This document shows, one piece after another, positions 44,059 through 53,158 of a stretch of DNA of 64,000 bases; within the stretch, counting starts at the first letter, position 1, and each line of letters starts with the position of its first letter. The position numbers and the translations under genes are program-made. The notes beneath the pieces were generated by a model. The model was not told where the DNA came from, did no database searches, and saw only the letters and a program-made list of their open reading frames with translations. Source of the stretch: Bacillota bacterium (GTDB lineage: Bacteria > Bacillota > Sulfobacillia > JAJZYS01 > JAJYTV01); the NCBI GenBank assembly GCA_021793315.1, contig JAJYSZ010000004.1, forward strand, positions 1 to 64,000, written 5' to 3'.

Positions 44059-44976
44059 GTGTCCATGACCACTCTCAGCCTGCAGGGCCAGGATCTCCTG
44101 ACGCTCGGGGACCTGTCCGCCGGGCAGATCGTGGCCTTGCTCGAGGCTGCCACGAGCCTTGAAGGCCGGCAGGGCGACGTTCTGCGCGGCCAGACGATCG
44201 GCCTTCTCTTCCGCAAGCCCTCGACGCGCACGCGGGTGAGCTTCGAGGTGGCGGCGAGGCATCTCGGCGCCAGCACGATCTACATGACCGAGGACCAGAC
44301 GCAGCTCTCGCGCGGCGAGACGGTGGCCGACACGGCAAGGGTGCTCTCCAGGTATCTTCAGGCGCTGGTGGTGCGCACGGGGGCGCACGAGGAGATCGAG
44401 GAACTCGCGGCGTCGGCCGACATCCCGGTGCTGAACGCGCTCACGGATCATTACCACCCCTGCCAGGTGCTTGCCGACCTCAAGACGATTCGCGAGATCA
44501 AGGGCACCTTGAACGGGATCGAGATCGCCTATGTCGGTGACGGCAACAACATGCTGCAGGAGTGGATCCAAGCGGCCGCAAAGCTGGGGCTCTCGCTGCG
44601 CGCCGCGACGCCTGACGGCTACGGCCCGGCGCCGGAGGTGCTCGACCTGCCGCACGTCAAGGCGCACCCGCCGACGCTGCTGACGGACCCCGCGGCGGCC
44701 GTGGCCGGCGCGGATGTCGTGATCACGGACACCTGGGTCTCGATGGGACAGAAGGATTCCGACCGCAAGCGCGAGGCGTTCGCGGGCTTCACCGTGGACC
44801 AGGGGCTGATGGCCAAGGCGCATCCCGAGGCCATCTTCCTGCACTGCCTGCCCGCCCACCGCGGCGAGGAGGTCACGGACGAGGTCCTGGAGGGTCCGCA
44901 GTCCCGGGTGTTCGACGAGGCAGAAAACCGCTTGCACGTGCAGAAGGCCGTGCTCTGGGCCGTACTGGCCGCCTAG
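44059..44976 (+). CDS. argF: ornithine carbamoyltransferase
   Basis: A 305-residue enzyme: ornithine + carbamoyl phosphate to citrulline. The carbamoyl-phosphate motif FRKPSTRTR (STRT at 55-58), HPCQ in DHYHPCQVLADL and the ornithine-binding HCLPAHRGEEV are complete. GTG at 44059, 6 bases from GGAGAGG. First structural gene of argF-argG-argH, controlled by the ARG-box promoter and leader attenuator upstream. Confidence 0.95.
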   Translation: MSMTTLSLQGQDLLTLGDLSAGQIVALLEAATSLEGRQGDVLRGQTIGLLFRKPSTRTRVSFEVAARHLGASTIYMTEDQTQLSRGETVADTARVLSRYLQALVVRTGAHEEIEELAASADIPVLNALTDHYHPCQVLADLKTIREIKGTLNGIEIAYVGDGNNMLQEWIQAAAKLGLSLRAATPDGYGPAPEVLDLPHVKAHPPTLLTDPAAAVAGADVVITDTWVSMGQKDSDRKREAFAGFTVDQGLMAKAHPEAIFLHCLPAHRGEEVTDEVLEGPQSRVFDEAENRLHVQKAVLWAVLAA

Positions 44977-44988
44977 GAGGATCACGAG

Positions 44989-46185
44989 ATGGCGAAGAGA
45001 CTGGTTCTGGCGTACTCGGGTGGACTCGACACGTCCGTGGCGATTCATTGGCTGACAGCCAGGGGCTACGAGGTGATCGCGACGACGATCGACGTCGGCG
45101 AAGCCAAGGACACCTCCGTCCTGATGCAGCGGGCGGTCGGGGCCGGCGCGGTGGACGTGCGCATCATCGACCTCAAGCAGGAGTTCGCGAGCCAGTTCCT
45201 CTGGCCGGCGCTCCAGGCCAACGCCCTCTACCAGGGCCGCTACCCCTTGGCGACCGCCCTGGCGCGGCCGCTGCTCGCGCAGGCTCTCTGCGCAGTGGCG
45301 GACGAGACGGGGGCGCAGGCGATCGCCCACGGTTCGACGGGCAAGGGCAACGACCAGGTGCGGTTCGACGTCGCGATCGCGACGCTCCGGCCAGGCACCG
45401 AGATCGTGGCGCCCGCGCGGGAGTGGGGCCTGACACGGGCGGACGAGATCGCCTACGCCGCGCAGTACGGCATTCCTGTGCAGGCGACCCTGGACGCGCC
45501 GTTCAGCGTGGACGCGAACCTCTGGGGACGCAGCGTCGAGGGCGGCGTGCTCGAAGATCCCTGGAACGCGCCGCCCGAGGAGTGCTACGAGTGGACGGCC
45601 GATCCCGAGACGGCCGAGGCCAAGGAGGTCACGGTGGCCTTCGAGGCGGGGGTGCCTGTCGCGATCGACGGCGTGGCCCTCGGGCCCGTGCCGCTGATCG
45701 CGGAGGCGCAGGCGGTCGCCGGAGCCGCGGGCGTCGGCCGCATCGACCTGATGGAAGACCGGCTCGTCGGCATCAAGTCCCGGGAGATCTACGAAGCCCC
45801 TGCCGCCACGTTGCTGATCGCGGCGCACCAGGAACTCGAGTTCCTGACGCTCCCGCGGGAGCTCCTCCAGCACAAGGCCGGCATCGAGCAGACGTTCGCC
45901 CAGACGGTCTACAACGGACTCTGGTTCTCTCCGCTGCGCGAGGCCCTGCAGGCGTATATCGCGTCCACGCAGCAGGCCGTGTCCGGCGAGGTGCGCCTCA
46001 AGCTCGCGCACGGCAAGGTGACCGTGCTCGGCAGGAAGTCGCCGAGCGCAGTCTACAGCCACGACCTTGCCACCTACGGCGCGGGAGACCTCTTCGATCA
46101 CCAGGCGGCCGTCGGCTTCATCAAACTCTACGGGCTCCAGTCCCAGGCATACGCCAAGGCCCAGGCCGCGAAGGCCCATGCCTGA
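44989..46185 (+). CDS. argG: argininosuccinate synthase
   Basis: A 398-residue ATP-dependent ligase joining citrulline and aspartate. The PP-loop motif is LAYSGGLDTSVA at the start; HGSTGKGNDQVRF and the later YNGLWFSPLREALQ are typical. The ATG follows AGGAGGATCACGAG, 12 bases after argF; the end overlaps argH by 8 bases. Confidence 0.96.
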   Translation: MAKRLVLAYSGGLDTSVAIHWLTARGYEVIATTIDVGEAKDTSVLMQRAVGAGAVDVRIIDLKQEFASQFLWPALQANALYQGRYPLATALARPLLAQALCAVADETGAQAIAHGSTGKGNDQVRFDVAIATLRPGTEIVAPAREWGLTRADEIAYAAQYGIPVQATLDAPFSVDANLWGRSVEGGVLEDPWNAPPEECYEWTADPETAEAKEVTVAFEAGVPVAIDGVALGPVPLIAEAQAVAGAAGVGRIDLMEDRLVGIKSREIYEAPAATLLIAAHQELEFLTLPRELLQHKAGIEQTFAQTVYNGLWFSPLREALQAYIASTQQAVSGEVRLKLAHGKVTVLGRKSPSAVYSHDLATYGAGDLFDHQAAVGFIKLYGLQSQAYAKAQAAKAHA

Positions 46186-47554
46186 GCGCGGGGAGAAGTC
46201 GCCGATCTGGGGCAGCCGCTTCGCCGAAGGGCCCGATCCGCTCTTCTTCGCCTACGGGCGATCGGTGGCGTGGGATCGGCGGCTGGCGCCCGAGGACATC
46301 CGCGGGTCCCTGGCCCACGTGCATGCGCTGGCGGCGGCAGGCGTCCTCGCGCCCGACGTCGCCGCGGAGCTCGCATCGGCCCTGCAAAGTCTCGGGGACC
46401 GGCTGGCCAAAGGCTTCGAGCTGCCGATCGAGCCGCAGGACGAGGACGTGCACGGCGCAATCGAGCGACTGCTCGGTCCGATCGGCGGCTACCTGCATGC
46501 CGGTCGCTCGCGCAACGACCAGGTCGCCCTGGACTTTCACCTGTTCTGCAAGGCGGCCGCCGAGGAGCTGGCCGCGGCAGTGAAGGAACTGCAGGCGGCC
46601 ATCCTCGCGCTATGCGAGGCGCAGGGCGACAAGCTCTGGTGGGGCATGACGCACCTGCAGCCGGCGCAGCCGGTCCTGGTGGCGCACCATTGGCTCGCCT
46701 ACTTCTGGATGTTCGAGCGGGACCGCGGCCGCTTTCTCTGGGCTGCCGGCCAGGCCGACCGTTCGCCGCTGGGCGCCGGCGCCCTCGCCGGGGCGGGGTT
46801 GCCGGTCGACCCCTTGCAGACAGCCCGGGAACTCGGCCTTTCCGCCGTCTACGACAACAGCATGGACGCCGTCTCGGACCGCGATTTCGCCCTGGACCTC
46901 GGCCATGCGGCCGCCACGACGGCGCTTCATCTCTCGCGCCTCGGCGAGGAGATCGTGCTGTTCGCCTCACCCGCGTTCGGACGCTTGGAGTTGCCCGACG
47001 CCTTTGCCACCGGCTCGTCGATGATGCCGCAGAAGAAGAACGCGGACGGTGCCGAGCTGCTGCGCGGCAGGGCGGGACGCGTGCTCGGTGCGCACCTTGG
47101 CCTGATGACGACCTTGAAAGGTTTGCCGCTGGCGTACGTGCGGGACCTCCAGGAGGACAAGGAGGCCGTCTTCGGCATCGTCGACACGACGCGCGCCGGG
47201 GTCCGCCTCGCGGCAGCCATGCTGCCCAGGCTGAAGCTCCTTGAGGCCCGCATTCCGCGCGGCGATCTCAGCCTCGCAACCGATCTCGCCGATTACCTGG
47301 TGCGCTGCGGCGAGCCGTTCCGCGAGGCGCACCACATCGTGGGCCGGGCCGTGCAGGCCGCCGTGGCGGCGGGCGGGGACTTCACGTGCCTCGACGACCC
47401 GACATGGCGCAGCATGTCGGCGCACTTCACGCCAGAGGCGCTCTCGAACCTGCTTGACCCGTCCCTCTCGCCGGGCCGGCGCGCGGTGCCGATGGGCACG
47501 GCACCGGCGGAGGTGGCCAAGCAGCTTGCGCGCGCCTACCAGGCCCTGGCCTGA
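46178..47554 (+). CDS. argH: argininosuccinate lyase
   Basis: A 458-residue fumarase/aspartase-superfamily enzyme that releases arginine and fumarate. It begins with WGSRFAEGPDP and has DEDVHGAIE, HAGRSRNDQVALD, the His-containing THLQPAQP, and the signature GSSMMPQKKNADG (usually NPD) with its catalytic Ser. The ATG at 46178 overlaps argG; an upstream in-frame start inside argG is rejected. Confidence 0.95.
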   Translation: MPERGEKSPIWGSRFAEGPDPLFFAYGRSVAWDRRLAPEDIRGSLAHVHALAAAGVLAPDVAAELASALQSLGDRLAKGFELPIEPQDEDVHGAIERLLGPIGGYLHAGRSRNDQVALDFHLFCKAAAEELAAAVKELQAAILALCEAQGDKLWWGMTHLQPAQPVLVAHHWLAYFWMFERDRGRFLWAAGQADRSPLGAGALAGAGLPVDPLQTARELGLSAVYDNSMDAVSDRDFALDLGHAAATTALHLSRLGEEIVLFASPAFGRLELPDAFATGSSMMPQKKNADGAELLRGRAGRVLGAHLGLMTTLKGLPLAYVRDLQEDKEAVFGIVDTTRAGVRLAAAMLPRLKLLEARIPRGDLSLATDLADYLVRCGEPFREAHHIVGRAVQAAVAAGGDFTCLDDPTWRSMSAHFTPEALSNLLDPSLSPGRRAVPMGTAPAEVAKQLARAYQALA

Positions 47555-47564
47555 CAAGGGCGTC

Positions 47565-47999
47565 TCAAGTTCGCGGCCAGTCCCGCAGCAGGAGGTAGGA
47601 GCCGAGGCCCAGGGCAGCGACGCCGACGAGGCGCCAAGCTGAAAAGGGCTGCGCGCGCAGGCCAAGCAGCCCGAAAACGTCGATCGCGGCCGCCGTGAGG
47701 ACCTGGGCCACGACGATGAACGTCGTCGTGCGCACCATGCCGAGCCGGGGCACGGCGGCGGCCACCAGCAAGGTGATGCCGATGCCGGCCGGGGCCGAGA
47801 GCCAGAGGTATGGCCCGCCGCGGCTCAGTTGCAGAGGCTGCGACGCGAACAGGAGCGCGACGGCGAGCGCGACGATGCTGCCGACGACGAAGACCGAGGC
47901 CAACATCCAAAGCAGGCCCATCGCGCGCCCGAGTGTTGCGTTCATCGCCCCCTGGACGGCCATGAGCGCGCCGGAGAGAGCTGCCAGCAAGATACCCAT
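47565..47999 (-). CDS. YdcZ-type DMT family transporter
   Basis: A 144-residue protein with about five hydrophobic helices: LLAALSGALMAVQGAMNATLGR at the start and GVAALGLGSYLLLRDWP at the end, the pattern of the YdcZ (DUF606) branch of drug/metabolite transporters, where two copies or a dimer make the carrier. The ATG at 47999 is the start that gives the normal N-terminus. Convergent with argH (10-base gap). No clear ribosome site. Confidence 0.78.
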   Translation of the reverse strand: MGILLAALSGALMAVQGAMNATLGRAMGLLWMLASVFVVGSIVALAVALLFASQPLQLSRGGPYLWLSAPAGIGITLLVAAAVPRLGMVRTTTFIVVAQVLTAAAIDVFGLLGLRAQPFSAWRLVGVAALGLGSYLLLRDWPRT

Positions 48000-48045
48000 G
48001 ATGAAGAGTCTGCCGCCCGTGCCCGGGGGTATGCAGCGCCGGGCG

Positions 48046-48094
48046 GCATGCGAGGAGCGGACCGGGCTTTGTGCCCCGTCCGCTCCTCGCATGC
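48046..48094. repeat. long hairpin between acetyl-CoA synthetase and YdcZ genes
   Basis: A perfect 17-base-pair inverted repeat (48046-48062 with 48078-48094), extended by CGGG/CCCG pairing toward the loop. It starts just beyond the stop of the acetyl-CoA synthetase gene (minus strand) but has no T-run on either strand. It is probably an mRNA 3'-end stabiliser or factor-dependent termination site. Confidence 0.65.
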
Positions 48095-48101
48095 GAGTTG
48101 C

Positions 48102-50021
48102 TCAGTCGCCGATCTCGGCCTGGATCTCGCGCCATGCCTCGCGGGCGTCGTCCACGGAGCCCTCGTCCTCGATCGTCGAGATGTCGCCCGGGTCCTTCTT
48201 CAGGATGACCGCCTTGAAGACGCGCCGCATGATCTTGCCGCTACGCGTCTTCGGGAGCGAGTGGACGAAGTTGATCTCGCCCACGACGACCAGGGCGCCA
48301 AGCTCGGTGCGCACCGTCTGCAGCAGTTCCTTCTTGAGCTCCTCGGAGGGGTTGTTGCCCTGGCGCAGCACGATGAACGCCGACGCCACCTCGCCCCTCA
48401 GATCGTCGGGACGGCCCGTCACGCCTGCCTCGGCGACGGCGGGGTGGCGCAGGAAGGCGGTCTCCACCTCGATGGTGCCGATGCGGTGGCCGGCGATTTT
48501 GATGATCTCGTCGGCGCGCCCGCTGAACCAGATGTAGCCGTCCTCGTCGACGTGCACGGCATCGCCCGTGAAGTAGGTGCCGGGGATGCGCTGCCAGTAC
48601 TCGCGCGCGTAGCGCTCCGGGTCCTGCCAGATCGTCGGCGTCAGGGAGGGGAAGGGACGCGTCAGGATGAGGATGCCCTTCTCGCCCTGCGGCACGGGGT
48701 CGCCCTCCGGCGTGCGGACCTCCGCGAAGCAGCCCGGAATCGGGATGCCCGCCGCGCCGGGTTTGATCGCGCCGAGGCCAAGGCCCCAGGGATTGGCCAT
48801 CACCGGTCCGCCGGTTTCCGTCTGCCACCAGTGGTCGATGACGGGGATGCGATCCTGGAAGAGTTCCCTCTGCATCCACTCCCAGGCGGGCGGGTTCAGA
48901 ACCTCGCCCGCCGAGAAGACGCGCTCAAGCGCCGAGAAGTCGCAGCCGGCTGCCGGGGCCGTGCCATGCGCCATCAGCATGCGGACAGCCGTCGGCGCCG
49001 TGAAGACGCCGCTGACCTTCTCGCGCTCGATGATGCGGTAGAAGCTGCTCGGGGAGGGGTAGTCGATCGCGCCCTCGTAGGCGATGGTCGTCGCCCCCAC
49101 GAGGAGAGGCGCGTACACGATGTAGCTATGGCCGACGACCCAGCCGATGTCGGAGGTGGACCACCAGACGTCCTCCGGCTTGAGCCCGAAGACGACGCGC
49201 GCCGCCGAGTGGATGCCGACGGCGTAGCCGCCGTGTACGTGCACGGCCAGCTTGGGGCTCGCCGTGGTGCCGGAGGTGGCGAGAATGTAGGCCGGCTCGT
49301 TCGACTCCATCTCCTCGCAGGCGTCGGACTGCCCTTCGCCGCCGGCGATGAAGTCCGGCCAGTCGACGTCGCGCCCTGGCACCAGGTCCGGCTGCCCCGC
49401 GCCGCGGCGCAGCAGCACGACTCGCTCGACCTGCACCTGCTCGAGGGCCTTCTCGACGATCGGCATCAGCCAGATCGTCTTGCCCTTGCGCTGGGTCCTG
49501 TCGGCCGCAAGGAGCAGCTTGGCGCCGGCCAGGCGGATCCTCTCCGCCAGGGCGGAGCCGCCGAAGCCGGCGAAGATCACGATGTGGATGGCGCCGATGC
49601 GTGCGCAGGCCAGCATGGCGATGATCGCCTCGGGCATCGTGGGCATGTAGATCGCGACGCGGTCGCCCCGCTGCACGCCGAGGCCTCTCAGGCCGCGCGC
49701 CACCTGCTTGACCTCGTCCTGGAGCTGGGCATAGGTGTACGTCCGGCGCTCGCCCCACTCGTTGAGGCCGATCAGCGCCGCGTGTCCGGCGCGTCCGTGC
49801 CGCACGTGATGATCCACCGCATTGTAGGAGAGATTGGTGCGGCCACCCTCGAACCAGCGGAAGGTCGGCGGCGTCCAGTTGAAGACGCGGTCCCACTTGC
49901 GGAACCAGGGAAGCTCCTCCGCCTGGGCTGCCCAATAGCTGTCCGGATCCGACTGAGCCTCGAGCATGGCGCGCTTCACCGACGGATGAATCACTTCCAC
50001 CGATTCCACCATCCTTTGCAT
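48102..50021 (-). CDS. acsA: acetyl-CoA synthetase, AMP-forming
   Basis: About 640 residues, converting acetate + ATP + CoA to acetyl-CoA. Classical motifs: YILATSGTTASPK, HWWQTETGGPVMANPWG, YFTGDAVHVDEDGYIWFSGRADEIIKIAGHRIGT and the C-terminal LPKTRSGKIMRR with catalytic Lys. The start is uncertain: ATG 50021, ATG 50012 and GTG 50009 all lack a good ribosome site; the frame is open to 50066. It is divergent from the SatP-type acetate transporter, so the two share 50022-50227. Confidence 0.92.
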   Translation of the reverse strand: MQRMVESVEVIHPSVKRAMLEAQSDPDSYWAAQAEELPWFRKWDRVFNWTPPTFRWFEGGRTNLSYNAVDHHVRHGRAGHAALIGLNEWGERRTYTYAQLQDEVKQVARGLRGLGVQRGDRVAIYMPTMPEAIIAMLACARIGAIHIVIFAGFGGSALAERIRLAGAKLLLAADRTQRKGKTIWLMPIVEKALEQVQVERVVLLRRGAGQPDLVPGRDVDWPDFIAGGEGQSDACEEMESNEPAYILATSGTTASPKLAVHVHGGYAVGIHSAARVVFGLKPEDVWWSTSDIGWVVGHSYIVYAPLLVGATTIAYEGAIDYPSPSSFYRIIEREKVSGVFTAPTAVRMLMAHGTAPAAGCDFSALERVFSAGEVLNPPAWEWMQRELFQDRIPVIDHWWQTETGGPVMANPWGLGLGAIKPGAAGIPIPGCFAEVRTPEGDPVPQGEKGILILTRPFPSLTPTIWQDPERYAREYWQRIPGTYFTGDAVHVDEDGYIWFSGRADEIIKIAGHRIGTIEVETAFLRHPAVAEAGVTGRPDDLRGEVASAFIVLRQGNNPSEELKKELLQTVRTELGALVVVGEINFVHSLPKTRSGKIMRRVFKAVILKKDPGDISTIEDEGSVDDAREAWREIQAEIGD

Positions 50022-50227
50022 GTGGTATAAAGGAGATTCGCTGGGCACGGCGAACCTACCTGCCAACTAGAAGGAAGTGGAGGGTCGAAGCCGGCGGGAC
50101 CGATCGCACGAGGCCGATGTCAGGTGCAGTACCCCCGGGGGGCGATAGCCCAGTCGCCTTGTCGGCTTCGTGGGCCCAAGCCAGAGAAGCCAGTTGCAAG
50201 ACACGATGCATGGAGGGAGACTGCACG

Positions 50228-50809
50228 ATGCCTGAGAACCGTTCGCTGTCCGTGGCGGACCCTGGCCCTCTTGGACTCGCCGCCTTCGCTCTGACGACGT
50301 TTCTTCTTGGCCTTGCCTTCACCGGCATCCTGAAGGGGACGTTTCCGAACATCGTCATCCCGGTGGCCCTATTCTACGGCGGTGCGGCGCAGATCGTGGC
50401 CGGCATCTTCGAGTTCTTCAACCGCAACACGTTCGGCGCCACCGCGTTCACGTCGTACGGCGCGTTCTGGATGGCGTTCGCCGGCGTCTTCATCCTCCCT
50501 GGCGTGGCGCCTGCCCTCGGGTCCAACTCCGTGGCGCTGTTCGACCTCGCATTCACTATCTTCACGCTCTACATGATGATCGGCAGCTTCCGTGTCAACA
50601 CCGCCTTGAGCGTGGTGTTCGTCCTGTTGTTCCTCGCGTTCCTGACGCTCACGATCGGCGCCTTCGGCAGCGCGTCGATGACGACGATCGGCGGCTGGCT
50701 CGCCATTCTGACCGCGATCGCAGCTTGGTACACGTCGTTTGCCGGCGTCCTCAACAGCGTCTCCGGCAAGGTAGTGCTGCCGGTCAGACCGTACAGCCAC
50801 TCCGCCTGA
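50228..50809 (+). CDS. satP: acetate/succinate transporter, SatP (YaaH/GPR1/FUN34) family
   Basis: A 193-residue membrane protein with six helices. Family signatures: ADPGPLGLAAFALTTFLL (NPAPLGL-type motif) and YGGAAQIVAGIFEFFNRNTFGATAFTSYGAFWM. The ATG at 50228 follows GGAGGGAGACTGCACG. Divergent placement from the acetyl-CoA synthetase gene supports acetate uptake followed by activation. Confidence 0.9.
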   Translation: MPENRSLSVADPGPLGLAAFALTTFLLGLAFTGILKGTFPNIVIPVALFYGGAAQIVAGIFEFFNRNTFGATAFTSYGAFWMAFAGVFILPGVAPALGSNSVALFDLAFTIFTLYMMIGSFRVNTALSVVFVLLFLAFLTLTIGAFGSASMTTIGGWLAILTAIAAWYTSFAGVLNSVSGKVVLPVRPYSHSA

Positions 50810-50848
50810 GCCCAGCAGGGACGGCCGTCCCTGACCTAGATGCAAAGC

Positions 50849-50874
50849 AAGGGGGCCGCAAGTGCGGCCCCCTT
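50849..50874. terminator. bidirectional terminator between satP and the DHA2 exporter gene
   Basis: AAGGGGGCCGCA pairs with TGCGGCCCCCTT over 12 bases; T-rich sequence (TTGCTTTGC) follows only on the minus strand, so it mainly serves the exporter gene that ends at 50888. A second perfect palindrome (CAGGGACGGCCGTCCCTG, 50816-50833) lies nearer satP. Confidence 0.7.
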
Positions 50875-50887
50875 GGCATGCGCGTTG

Positions 50888-52657
50888 TCAGTCGGTCGAT
50901 TCGAGCGCCGCTGCCCTTGAGCTTGCCTCGCTGCGGTCGCGCTCGGGCTGCGCGTCCGGCTCTCCAGCCCCGCGCGGGCCGTGGATCTCCTCGATGTAGT
51001 GCCGGCCGCGCAGGAGCGAGGCCAAGGCTGCCACAAGCGAAAGTCCGATCGACATGAAGAACACGGTGCGCAGGCTCTCGCCGAACGGCTGCGAGATCAG
51101 TTGGGCGAAGAAGTGCGGCGCCAGGAGCTTTGCCGATACGGCGCTCGGCAGCACGTGCAGCACCTTCGCCGGCAGGAGGCTGCCGAGCGGGTTGTAGCCG
51201 AGCAGGGCGGAGAACAGCGCCGCCACCGGCGGCAGGTGCGAGATTCCGGTCGCGAGCGGTGCGGGCATGCCGGCCGCCGTCAGCCCGTTCCGCAGGGCCG
51301 GCGGCAGGTGCACCGCGAGCCCGGAGATCACGATCGTGAAGAAGACCGCCATGCTCATCACGGTACCGGCGTTCTGGAAGGTTGCGCGCATGCCTGAGGC
51401 GACGCCGCGGTGCTCAGCCGGCACCGACGACATGATCGACGAGGTGTTCGGCGAGGCGAAGAGGCCCATGCCGATGCCCATCAGCAGGAGGTAGACCGCG
51501 AAGACCCAGAACGTGAAGTCCGCTGGCAAGGTGGTGAGCAGGTAGAAGCCGGCGGCCGTCACCAGCATGCCGAGGGTGGAGAACGTACGGGCGCCGTAGC
51601 GGTCCGAAAGCCAGCCGCTGATCGGTCCGGCGATCACGAAGCCGACCATCATCGGCAGGGTGTCGAGACCGGCGTCGAGCGGCGTCTGGGCGAAGCTGAC
51701 ACCGTGCAGCGGCAGCCAGATGCCCTGCAGCCAGATGATCAGCATGAACTGCAGGCCGCCGCGGCCCAGGGAGCCGAGAAAGCCGCTCAGATTGCCCGCC
51801 CAGAAGGGGCGGATGCGGAAGAGCTTCAGCTCGAACATCGGATCGGGCACGTGCTGCTCGACGAAGATGAATGCGACCAGCAGGACGACGCCAAAGGCGA
51901 TGGCGGCCTGGATCCAGGGATTGCCCCAGCCCATCGACGCGTTCTTGTAAGGCATCAGCGCATAGGTGAGGCCGACCATCAGGGAGGTGAGGCCGACGCC
52001 GAAGGTGAGGTTGCCCCAGCCATCCAGCCGGCGCGGCGTGCGCACCCCGAGTTCCTTGAGACGCAGGTAGGCCCAGATGGTTCCAACCAGGCCGACCGGC
52101 ACCGAGACGAGGAAGACGAAGCGCCAGTCGTAGGTGGCCACGACGCCGCCCAGCACGAGTCCGACGACGCTGCCTCCGATCGCCGCGATCTGGTTGACGC
52201 CGAGAGCGAGACCTCGCTGCGTCGCAGGGAATGCGTCCGTGATGATCGCAGCGCTGTTGGCGAAGAGGAACGCGCCGCCGATGCCCTGCACGATGCGGAA
52301 GATGATGAGTTCGATTTCGCCGGCCATGCCTGTACCGGGCGTAAAGGCCGACAGGATGGATCCGAGCGTGAAGATGATGAAGCCGAGATTGTAGAACCGC
52401 ACCTTGCCGTAGGTGTCCGAGATGCGCCCGAACGTCACGAGCAGGACCGTCGTCGCCGTGTTGTATCCCATGAGAACCCAGAGCAGCAGACCCGTCTGCC
52501 CGGCGCCGAGGGGGTTGACATGCAGGCCGCGGAAGATGACCGGCAGGGAAATCATGACGATCGTGCCGTTCATGGCGGCCATGAGCACACCCAAGGTGGT
52601 GTTGGAAAGGGCGATCCACTTATAGGCGAGACCGCGTGCCTTCGGTTCCTGAACCAA
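50888..52657 (-). CDS. DHA2-family MFS drug exporter
   Basis: A 589-residue, 14-helix transporter of the EmrB/QacA type. Helix 1 motif NTTLGVLMAAMNGTIVMISLPVIFRGL, loop motif GRISDTYGKVRFYNLG, and motif C-like GGSVVGLVLGGVVA are visible. A long charged C-terminal tail follows the last helix. It lies 20 bases downstream of a MarR regulator on the same strand, so it is a regulated multidrug-exporter operon. Confidence 0.9.
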   Translation of the reverse strand: MVQEPKARGLAYKWIALSNTTLGVLMAAMNGTIVMISLPVIFRGLHVNPLGAGQTGLLLWVLMGYNTATTVLLVTFGRISDTYGKVRFYNLGFIIFTLGSILSAFTPGTGMAGEIELIIFRIVQGIGGAFLFANSAAIITDAFPATQRGLALGVNQIAAIGGSVVGLVLGGVVATYDWRFVFLVSVPVGLVGTIWAYLRLKELGVRTPRRLDGWGNLTFGVGLTSLMVGLTYALMPYKNASMGWGNPWIQAAIAFGVVLLVAFIFVEQHVPDPMFELKLFRIRPFWAGNLSGFLGSLGRGGLQFMLIIWLQGIWLPLHGVSFAQTPLDAGLDTLPMMVGFVIAGPISGWLSDRYGARTFSTLGMLVTAAGFYLLTTLPADFTFWVFAVYLLLMGIGMGLFASPNTSSIMSSVPAEHRGVASGMRATFQNAGTVMSMAVFFTIVISGLAVHLPPALRNGLTAAGMPAPLATGISHLPPVAALFSALLGYNPLGSLLPAKVLHVLPSAVSAKLLAPHFFAQLISQPFGESLRTVFFMSIGLSLVAALASLLRGRHYIEEIHGPRGAGEPDAQPERDRSEASSRAAALESTD

Positions 52658-52677
52658 GGTAAGCCCTCCCAGAAAAT

Positions 52678-53151
52678 CTAGCTTTCCATTTTGTCTTTGT
52701 CGTGCTGCGCGTCCAACACCTTGACCACAAAGCTTCGCACGACACGTACGAACTCGAGACGCTCCTCGGCCGACATGCTCCTGACCGCGTCGACGAACGC
52801 CGTGCCCTGCCAGATGCTCTGATCACCCAACAGGGTCTCCCCCTGCGGGAGAATGCGCACCGAAATGCGGCGGCGATCCGACTGGTCCGCAAGGCGCGCG
52901 ACGAGCCCGAGTTCTTCGAGCCGGTCAAGGACGCGCGTCAGCGAGGGAGCCGACAGACCTGCACGACCGGCGAGCTCACTGGCCGAGCAGGGACCCTCGC
53001 GCAGCACGCGCAGGATTCGCAGCTGGGTCAGCGTCACGCCGGCCGTCTTCCACACTTTGAGCTGCATCGGCTCGGCCAGGACGATGGCGTCCATGTAAGC
53101 CCGCAGCACAGAGTGAACTTCGGCCGGTAGGGCACCACTCTTGCTTAGCAT
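52678..53151 (-). CDS. MarR-family transcriptional regulator
   Basis: A 157-residue winged-helix protein: VTLTQLRILRVLREGPCSASELAGRAGLSAPSLTRVLDRLEELGLVAR forms the DNA-binding part, with the wing DQSDRRRISVRI. The ATG at 53151 has no ribosome site; a perfect TATAAT lies only 7 bases upstream, so the message probably starts at the ATG itself (leaderless). It should repress the exporter downstream and release on binding a small molecule (family knowledge). Confidence 0.88.
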   Translation of the reverse strand: MLSKSGALPAEVHSVLRAYMDAIVLAEPMQLKVWKTAGVTLTQLRILRVLREGPCSASELAGRAGLSAPSLTRVLDRLEELGLVARLADQSDRRRISVRILPQGETLLGDQSIWQGTAFVDAVRSMSAEERLEFVRVVRSFVVKVLDAQHDKDKMES

Positions 53152-53158
53152 AGCATCA

